In this document: piece after piece, positions 1 to 3,427 of the stretch | How the letters are laid out: each line of letters starts with the position of its first letter | Position numbering within the stretch: the first letter of the stretch is position 1 | NCBI GenBank assembly: GCA_002840115.1 | Contig: PGZG01000095.1 | Location: 1-6,855, forward strand | Direction: 5' to 3' | DNA length: 6,855 nt | DNA from: Gammaproteobacteria bacterium HGW-Gammaproteobacteria-14 | GTDB taxonomy: Bacteria > Pseudomonadota > Gammaproteobacteria > Pseudomonadales > Alcanivoracaceae | Program-made: the position numbers and the translations under genes | The notes under the pieces: model-generated | The model's database searches: none | The model's input: only the letters and a program-made list of their open reading frames with translations | What the model was told of the DNA's origin: nothing

Positions 1-1
1 A

Positions 2-241
2 GACCGTTTTCCGATGACAGTGGTTATCAATGGTCCGCAATGGCTGCAGCAAATGCCTGAGCCGGGTACTGAGCTGGTGGCGGGCGCGCGTTATGATACT
101 GGCGTCGCCGGAGGTGTTGAGGGGGCTAATATTGTGGCACCAACAGTCACGCTGTCCGGTGCTTCCGGGCAGTTGCGGGCGACATTACACCTCAGTGCTG
201 CCGGATCAGAGACGATGTCACCGCCTTCGGTCTACGAATAA
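2..241 (+). CDS. C-terminal end of an unidentified protein (possibly CcmI-like)
   Basis: The frame is open from the left edge of the window and ends at TAA 239-241, so only the last 79 residues are seen. The fragment is acidic to neutral, rich in Gly, Ala, Val and Thr, has no Cys, and looks like alternating beta-strands: a run beginning FPMTVVINGP, then PEPGTELVAGARYDTG, then a Gly-rich turn and a final strand ending RATLHLSA. This order loosely resembles the beta-sandwich domain at the C-terminus of the cytochrome c maturation factor CcmI/CycH, where a 'P-x-x-L/V-x-L-D' strand is followed by 'V-x-x-ARxSxSG'. That is recollection of a pattern, not a demonstrated match, so the assignment is tentative. 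A Met codon at 14 exists, but the frame is open upstream, so this is probably not a separate small gene. No U-rich terminator follows it, so read-through into adk is possible. Confidence 0.5.
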   Translation, partial: DRFPMTVVINGPQWLQQMPEPGTELVAGARYDTGVAGGVEGANIVAPTVTLSGASGQLRATLHLSAAGSETMSPPSVYE

Positions 242-337
242 AAGCTGACAGCCCCCCTGTTGGCCCCGTGGTTGCTGCTTGTCCGGCGCCCGGCGGCAGG
301 GTAGAGTTCCCCCCCTTTGCGGGGCGACCCGATTCAC

Positions 338-358
338 CCGGCACCTCTCCAGTGCCGG
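338..358 (+). promoter_or_regulatory. GC-rich hairpin in the adk leader
   Basis: CCGGCAC (338-344) and GTGCCGG (352-358) form a perfect 7-bp stem around a 7-nt loop. It is followed by only three T residues and lies 11 nt before the adk Shine-Dalgarno GGAG (370-373). It could be a weak attenuator, an mRNA-stabilising 5' structure or the end of the upstream transcript. The rest of 242-379 is GC-rich, with short imperfect inverted repeats (for example ACAG/CTGT at 248-261) and no convincing -10 element. Confidence 0.35.
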
Positions 359-379
359 TTTCCAAAGTTGGAGTGATCT

Positions 380-1039
380 ATGCGAGTTATCCTGCTCGGT
401 GCCCCTGGCGCCGGTAAGGGCACCCAAGCCCAGCACATTATGGAGAAGTTCGGTATTCCGCAGATTTCCACCGGGGATATGCTGCGGGCGGCAGTGAAAG
501 CTGGAACGCCTCTGGGCATCGCTGCAAAGCAGGTGATGGATGCCGGCGGTCTGGTGTCTGATGACATTATTATTGGTCTTGTGAAGGAGCGAATCACTGC
601 TCAGGACTGTGCCAACGGCTTTCTGTTCGATGGTTTTCCGCGCACAATTCCTCAGGCTCAGGCACTGGTTGAGGCGGGTATTGATATCGACTTTGTTGTT
701 GAGCTGGATGTTGATGACGGCGAAATCATTGAGCGGCTTTCCGGGCGGCGGGTTCACCCATCCTCCGGCCGGGTCTATCACCTGAAATACAACCCGCCGA
801 AACAAGATGGGGTTGATGATGTGACCGGTGAAGCGTTGGTGCAGCGTGATGATGATCGTGAAGAGACGGTTCGCAAGCGTCTTGAGGTCTATCAGGCGCA
901 AACCCGCCCTCTGGTGAATTTTTATCAGGATCTTGCGGCACAATCCGGGGAGCGTGGACCGCGATATGTGTGTATTCCGGGTGTCGGCTCCATGGAGAGC
1001 ATTCGCGATGCTATTTTTACGGGCTTGCAAGCCGGTTGA
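380..1039 (+). CDS. adk: Adenylate kinase
   Basis: Cytosolic nucleotide kinase catalysing ATP + AMP to 2 ADP, the central adenylate-balancing enzyme. The 219-residue product is close to the 214 residues of E. coli Adk and collinear with it. Visible motifs are the P-loop GAPGAGKGT (7-15), the AMP-binding STGDMLR (30-36), DGFPRT (84-89) and the LID domain (about 122-159) with GRRVH, YNPPK and DDVTGE. The catalytic or substrate arginines known in E. coli (R36, R88, R123, R156, R167) fall at identical numbers. The LID has H126, S129, D147 and T149 instead of the four Cys of zinc-bearing Adks, so it is the hydrogen-bonded Gram-negative LID. The ATG start is supported by GGAG at 370-373 with a 6-nt spacer. 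In Pseudomonas I recall adk beside tsaB; here tsaB lies over 4 kb away. A strong terminator follows, so adk ends its transcription unit. Confidence 0.99.
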   Translation: MRVILLGAPGAGKGTQAQHIMEKFGIPQISTGDMLRAAVKAGTPLGIAAKQVMDAGGLVSDDIIIGLVKERITAQDCANGFLFDGFPRTIPQAQALVEAGIDIDFVVELDVDDGEIIERLSGRRVHPSSGRVYHLKYNPPKQDGVDDVTGEALVQRDDDREETVRKRLEVYQAQTRPLVNFYQDLAAQSGERGPRYVCIPGVGSMESIRDAIFTGLQAG

Positions 1040-1062
1040 AGGTGGCTGGTCTGGTAAAACTT

Positions 1063-1090
1063 AAAAAGGAGGCTTAGGCCTCCTTTTTTT
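1063..1090 (+). terminator. Rho-independent terminator after adk
   Basis: An 11-bp perfect stem, AAAAAGGAGGC (1063-1073) with GCCTCCTTTTT (1078-1088), has a TTAG loop and runs into a T7 tract (1084-1090). It starts 24 nt after the adk stop. The A5 on the left arm would give a U-tract in the opposite direction too, so it could work bidirectionally. Confidence 0.93.
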
Positions 1091-1210
1091 ATGGCGCGTT
1101 AGTTCGGGCTCCGGTTTGACTGTCATGGGCAGACGTAATAGTTCGAGCGAATCGTTAGCCGAGCAGTCTAGTTGCCTGCGTCCCTTCCTCGGTTTTCCAG
1201 GATTGTTGAT

Positions 1211-1227
1211 GTGACAGTATTTGTCAC
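1211..1227. promoter_or_regulatory. Perfect dyad GTGACA-N5-TGTCAC
   Basis: Two 6-bp arms (1211-1216 and 1222-1227) are exact inverted repeats separated by GTATT. Size and symmetry are operator-like, but I do not recognise the regulator. It is not a CRP site, because the distance between TGTGA and TCAC is wrong. It could equally be a small RNA hairpin. Confidence 0.35.
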
Positions 1228-1304
1228 CTTGCCGAGTCATTCAGACATACTCCTGCATCATGGCGTGCTCAAGCAGGGGGCATTGTTTGCGTCATGCGGT
1301 GGCA

Positions 1305-1321
1305 AGATTTCCGGTAAATCT
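1305..1321. promoter_or_regulatory. Perfect dyad AGATTT-N5-AAATCT
   Basis: Exact 6-bp arms at 1305-1310 and 1316-1321 are separated by CCGGT. The arm-gap-arm geometry matches the dyad at 1211-1227, but the arm sequence is different. It may be an operator half-site pair or a weak stem-loop; the function is unknown. Confidence 0.25.
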
Positions 1322-1414
1322 CTTGATTAATGTCTTTTTGCGGAGTGCTGCAGGGCCATGCGAAATGATTGCGGGTTCGACTCAAGCATCTTTGAGCGGG
1401 GTTTCTGACAAAGT

Positions 1415-1440
1415 AAAAGTGTTACGGCGGTAACACTTTT
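1415..1440 (+). terminator. Terminator-like hairpin with no gene in front
   Basis: AAAAGTGTTAC (1415-1425) pairs perfectly with GTAACACTTTT (1430-1440) over 11 bp with a GGCG tetraloop. The 3' arm ends in only four T residues before ATGG, so termination strength is uncertain, and the A4/T4 ends are symmetrical so either direction is possible. adk already has its own terminator 325 bp upstream. If this one is real, it would serve an unannotated RNA in 1091-1414 (+) or one entering from the right (-). Confidence 0.5.
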
Positions 1441-1673
1441 ATGGTTCTGTGAGTGTCTGCCGGTGTTCTTTTTTCACTTGCGGATCTACAAAAATACTGT
1501 TGATACCCTTGCGAATAGGCGGGTGCAGGGTCTTTTTTGGCAAATCCCTGCTGTATTTTTCCGGTGCATAAAGTGGCGTTAGAGCTATGGCGGTGCGCGC
1601 TAGAAAATCCATAAAAGGGGTTTTTGCCAGCGTAAAAAAGCGGTTGCATGAAAATGAAATGCTGTTGAATAGA

Positions 1674-1714
1674 GGTTTTGGCAAACCAGCGGGGGGAATT
1701 AAATTGCTTTTAAT
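1674..1714. repeat. Two adjacent dyads upstream of the H1-like gene
   Basis: GGTTT-TGGC-AAACC (1674-1687) and ATTAAA-TTGCT-TTTAAT (1698-1714) are both perfect inverted repeats, about 100 bp before the start codon of the H1-like gene. The core TTTTGGCAAA of the first (1676-1685) is repeated directly at 1535-1544. The arrangement suggests regulator binding near the promoter, but no known operator is recognised. Confidence 0.3.
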
Positions 1715-1755
1715 GTTGCGGCAGTGAACAAATTATGTACCACCTGTTTTTTTTT

Positions 1756-1761
1756 TATGCT
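1756..1761 (+). promoter_or_regulatory. Possible -10 element for the H1-like gene
   Basis: TATGCT (1756-1761) follows a T10 run and would start transcription near 1768, giving a leader of about 45 nt. The hexamer at the right distance for a -35 is TTATGT (1733-1738), a poor match, so the promoter would need an activator or a different sigma factor, or it lies elsewhere. Confidence 0.3.
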
Positions 1762-1812
1762 ATTTTTTCCTCGGTCGCAGTAAAAACAACGCTATAAATC
1801 AGGAGATCAGTC

Positions 1813-2601
1813 ATGGCTCGAGCCAAAAAGAAAGCCGCACCGAAACGCAAGGCCGCCGCGAAGTCCGCCGTTAAGGCAGCTCCGGCAGCTGACAACAAAA
1901 CCAAAATGGCTGAAAAAGCCGTTGCTGCAGCACAGAAAGTTGTTGCTGCTGCACAGAAGAAGCTGGACGCACAGCAGGCTAAAGTAGCTGCTGCTGCGGA
2001 AAAACTGAAGAAGCAGCGTGCTGCTGCTAAAGGCAAGGTGACCAGCGCTGCCCGTGCACGCATGGCTACCCTGCGTCAGCAGCTCAAGGCGATGCGTGAT
2101 GCGCTGAAAGCCCTGCGCGCAGATGTTCGTTCTGCCAAGGCTGCAGCAACCAAGGAAGCTCGCAAGCTGAAAACCGCTCAGCGCGCTGCCGATCGTCGCG
2201 CTAAAGCGGCTGCCAAGAAAGCGGCTACTAAAGCCAAAGCTGCTGCCCGTAAGCTGGCTGCCAAAGAGAAAGCGGCTGCCAAGAAAGCCGCTGCCAAAGC
2301 TAAAGTAGCTGCTCGTAAAGCCGCTGCCAAAGCTAAAGCGGCCGCCAAAAAGGCCGCTGCCAAGGAAAAAGCTGCCGCTCGTAAGGCTGCAGCCAAAGCC
2401 AAGAAAGCTGCCCGTAAAACCAAAAAGAAAGTAGCTCGCAAGGCTCCGGCCCGTAAAGCGGCTGCCAAGAAAGGCCCGGCTCGCAAGAAAAAAGCCGCTG
2501 CCAAGAAGGCTCCGCGTAAAGCAGCAGCCAAGAAAAAAGCGGTCCGTAAGGCACCGGCTAAGAAGAAAGCAGCCCGTCGTGGTCGTCCAGCCAAGAAGTA
2601 A
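1813..2601 (+). CDS. Histone H1-like Lys/Ala-rich DNA-binding protein (AlgP-like)
   Basis: This 262-residue, extremely basic protein has no Phe, Tyr, Trp, His, Cys or Ile. It belongs to the bacterial H1-like group (Pseudomonas AlgP, Bordetella BpH1, Chlamydia Hc2), thought to bind and compact DNA in the nucleoid. In order: a basic tail (1-28); a coiled-coil-like segment (29-115) with an exact heptad pattern L87, L91, M94, L98, L101, V105; seven uninterrupted 11-residue Ala/Lys repeats (130-206); and a basic tail punctuated by Pro at 212, 222, 234, 248 and 259. The tail ends in RRGRPAKK, which has the core of an AT-hook. Residues 25-211 contain no Pro and one Gly, so one long helix is likely. 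The ATG start has AGGAG at 1801-1805 with a 7-nt spacer. A terminator follows at once, so the gene appears monocistronic. N-terminal similarity to AlgP itself is weak, so I give no symbol. It could alternatively bind RNA or polyanions. Confidence 0.9.
   Translation: MARAKKKAAPKRKAAAKSAVKAAPAADNKTKMAEKAVAAAQKVVAAAQKKLDAQQAKVAAAAEKLKKQRAAAKGKVTSAARARMATLRQQLKAMRDALKALRADVRSAKAAATKEARKLKTAQRAADRRAKAAAKKAATKAKAAARKLAAKEKAAAKKAAAKAKVAARKAAAKAKAAAKKAAAKEKAAARKAAAKAKKAARKTKKKVARKAPARKAAAKKGPARKKKAAAKKAPRKAAAKKKAVRKAPAKKKAARRGRPAKK
2200..2430 (+). repeat. Seven tandem 33-bp (11-residue) repeats in the H1-like gene
   Basis: Residues 130-206 divide without gaps into seven 11-residue units, starting at nucleotides 2200, 2233, 2266, 2299, 2332, 2365 and 2398. 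The consensus per unit is A/E, K, A, A, A, K/R, K, A, A, A, K. Lys is invariant at positions 2, 7 and 11. Position 6 reads K, R, K, R, K, R, R across the units, and Glu replaces the first Ala in units 3 and 6. The last unit is degenerate and Lys-rich. The codons differ between units, so the repeat is older than a recent slippage event. Confidence 0.9.
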
Positions 2602-2610
2602 TCCTTCTTG

Positions 2611-2631
2611 AGCTGACAGCTTCTGTGAGCT
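2611..2631 (+). other. Imperfect hairpin between H1-like stop and terminator
   Basis: AGCTGACAG (2611-2619) and CTGTGAGCT (2623-2631) pair over nine positions with one G-G mismatch around a CTT loop. It lies directly before the main terminator and might protect the 3' end or assist termination. Confidence 0.3.
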
Positions 2632-2634
2632 GAT

Positions 2635-2662
2635 AAAAAACCCCGCTTCGGCGGGGTTTTTT
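2635..2662. terminator. Bidirectional terminator between the H1-like gene and mobA
   Basis: AAAAAACCCCGC (2635-2646) pairs with GCGGGGTTTTTT (2651-2662) in a 12-bp perfect stem capped by the very stable TTCG tetraloop closed by C-G. It has T6 on the + strand and, because of the A6 on the left arm, T6 on the - strand. It lies 33 nt after the H1-like stop and about 50 nt beyond the mobA stop, so it probably ends both convergent transcripts. Confidence 0.95.
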
Positions 2663-2712
2663 ATTGATGGGGCCTCTGTGCGAATCTCAGTTTGCAGGAG
2701 CAGACGCTGAGG

Positions 2713-3312
2713 TTATCCGTGGTTAAGGTTGGCAAACCCGCTTGCATCGTCGAATCGGGCTTGCTGAACAGGTTTGTCGGTCAGCCAGCCATGCATGCTT
2801 CTCTGTCCCTGATTCAGATAATCCGTGAGTGATGCCAGCCAGTAGTGGCCATTGAGAGCCAGGCACAGGTGTTGCTGACGAATGCCATCATGAGCAACAG
2901 CAATATCTTCCGGTGTTTGGCGGCAGTTCAGCAGTTGCTGCGGTAGATCTGCTGGTAGCGCTGGCATGTCGCAGGGAATAATCAAATGATTTTCGGTGCT
3001 GCAGAGCGGTATAGCCGCTTCAATACCGGCCAGTGGCCCAGCAAAGTCAGGACGTCGATCTGTGACTACGGTCACATTCAATGCTGAGTGGTTCTGTGTG
3101 CTGCCGTTTAGTGCCCGGTAGTCATCGAGGTGGCGGTTCGCGCTGATAATGACGTCATGGCAATCGGTGGCGAATCTATCCAGTAGTTGAATGATCATCG
3201 GCTGTCCCTGCCACATCATCCAGCCCTTGTCTGCACCACCGGCTCGTTGTCCGGCGCCACCGGCAAGAATAATCAGGCTCCATGGAGCGTCGGCTGAGTG
3301 TGCAGAGGGCAT
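2713..3312 (-). CDS. mobA: Molybdenum cofactor guanylyltransferase MobA
   Basis: Cytosolic enzyme that transfers GMP from GTP to molybdenum-molybdopterin, making the guanine dinucleotide cofactor used by DMSO-reductase-family enzymes such as formate dehydrogenases and nitrate reductases. The 199-residue product is near the 194 residues of E. coli MobA. It shows the nucleotidyltransferase signature LAGGAGQRAGGADKG (16-30), a conserved SANR (57-60), TDRRPDFAGPLAG (84-96), the metal-binding PCDMP (113-117) and a C-terminal FANLN (193-197) equivalent to the family's F-x-NxN; the protein stops two residues later, slightly shorter than usual. The frame stays open upstream, but ATG at 3310-3312 (read in reverse) has GGAG at 3320-3323 with a 7-nt spacer and directly precedes the conserved core. 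No mobB or other moa/moe gene is in view. It is divergent from yoaA and convergent with the H1-like gene. Confidence 0.95.
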   Translation of the reverse strand: MPSAHSADAPWSLIILAGGAGQRAGGADKGWMMWQGQPMIIQLLDRFATDCHDVIISANRHLDDYRALNGSTQNHSALNVTVVTDRRPDFAGPLAGIEAAIPLCSTENHLIIPCDMPALPADLPQQLLNCRQTPEDIAVAHDGIRQQHLCLALNGHYWLASLTDYLNQGQRSMHGWLTDKPVQQARFDDASGFANLNHG

Positions 3313-3334
3313 ATTGTCTCTCCGGTGATGAGGG

Positions 3335-3346
3335 ATACTTAGTATA
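3335..3346 (-). promoter_or_regulatory. mobA -10 element overlapping a dyad
   Basis: On the - strand TATACT (3341-3346) is a near-consensus -10 element, placing the transcript start near 3334, about 22 nt before the mobA start codon. No good -35 lies 16-18 nt further out. The 11-bp near-palindrome ATACT-T-AGTAT (3335-3345) covers the element, so a repressor could occlude it, although short AT-rich palindromes also arise by chance. Confidence 0.5.
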
Positions 3347-3395
3347 CCTCCCGCTAAGTGCTCGGCCTTTGGTAAATGTTTTTTGCCCCGCTGAT

Positions 3396-3404
3396 TGGTA
3401 TGCT
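3396..3404 (+). promoter_or_regulatory. Extended -10 promoter for yoaA
   Basis: TGGTATGCT (3396-3404) has the TGN extension plus TATGCT of an extended -10 promoter. No clear -35 is present in the T-rich segment 3376-3386, which is typical for extended -10 promoters. Transcription would begin near 3410-3412, shortly before the Shine-Dalgarno of yoaA. Confidence 0.5.
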
Positions 3405-3415
3405 CTGCGCCAGTT

Positions 3416-3421
3416 GAGGAG
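3416..3421 (+). promoter_or_regulatory. Shine-Dalgarno that fixes the yoaA TTG start
   Basis: GAGGAG (3416-3421) lies 6 nt before TTG 3428. The other in-frame candidate, TTG at 3395, has no Shine-Dalgarno (TTGCCCCGCTGA precedes it) and would sit upstream of the predicted transcript start. TTG 3428 is therefore preferred. Confidence 0.85.
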
Positions 3422-3427
3422 AGTCTC

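Larger units (their letters stand above)
1091..1812. other. Long non-coding stretch between adk and the H1-like gene
   Basis: About 720 bp contain no reading frame I believe. The frames present on either strand are under about 80 codons, lack good start signals, cross the hairpin at 1415-1440 or encode Cys/Arg/Ser-rich sequence without family character. No tRNA fold can be closed: a GGTTCGA at 1374-1380 looks like a T-loop, but its flanks do not form a clean stem and no acceptor or anticodon arm follows. The left half (1091-1414) has mixed composition with two 6-bp dyads. The right half (1441-1812) is rich in A/T homopolymers and ends in the 5' region of the H1-like gene. Possible contents are an sRNA, a regulatory region or decayed sequence; which of these cannot be told from the sequence alone. 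Confidence 0.7.

Noticed and set aside
218..1030. 270-codon open frame on the - strand across adk
   Set aside because: It lies wholly opposite a certain adk gene, has no family character and no good start signal.
1116..1141. TTGACT...TAATAG promoter
   Set aside because: The -35 is good, but the spacer is only 14 nt and the -10 matches at half its positions.
1210..1228. CRP (TGTGA-N6-TCACA) site
   Set aside because: The two half-sites are too far apart and the second lacks the final A.
1365..1395. tRNA-like GGTTCGA T-loop
   Set aside because: The flanking bases give at best four of five stem pairs, and no anticodon arm, D arm or acceptor stem can be built around it.
1221..1433. 70-codon + frame in the non-coding stretch
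   Set aside because: It needs a TTG start inside the dyad at 1211-1227, has no Shine-Dalgarno, is rich in Cys/Arg/Ser and ends inside the hairpin at 1415-1440.
1439..1684. 81-codon - strand frame upstream of the H1-like gene
   Set aside because: It has no recognisable domain and no Shine-Dalgarno, and overlaps another equally poor frame on the same strand; it is probably chance in AT-richer DNA.
2178..2594. Long open frame on the - strand across the H1-like gene
   Set aside because: It is the complement of the Ala/Lys codon repeats and gives an Ala/Leu/Phe low-complexity product; GC-rich repeats remove stops on the opposite strand.
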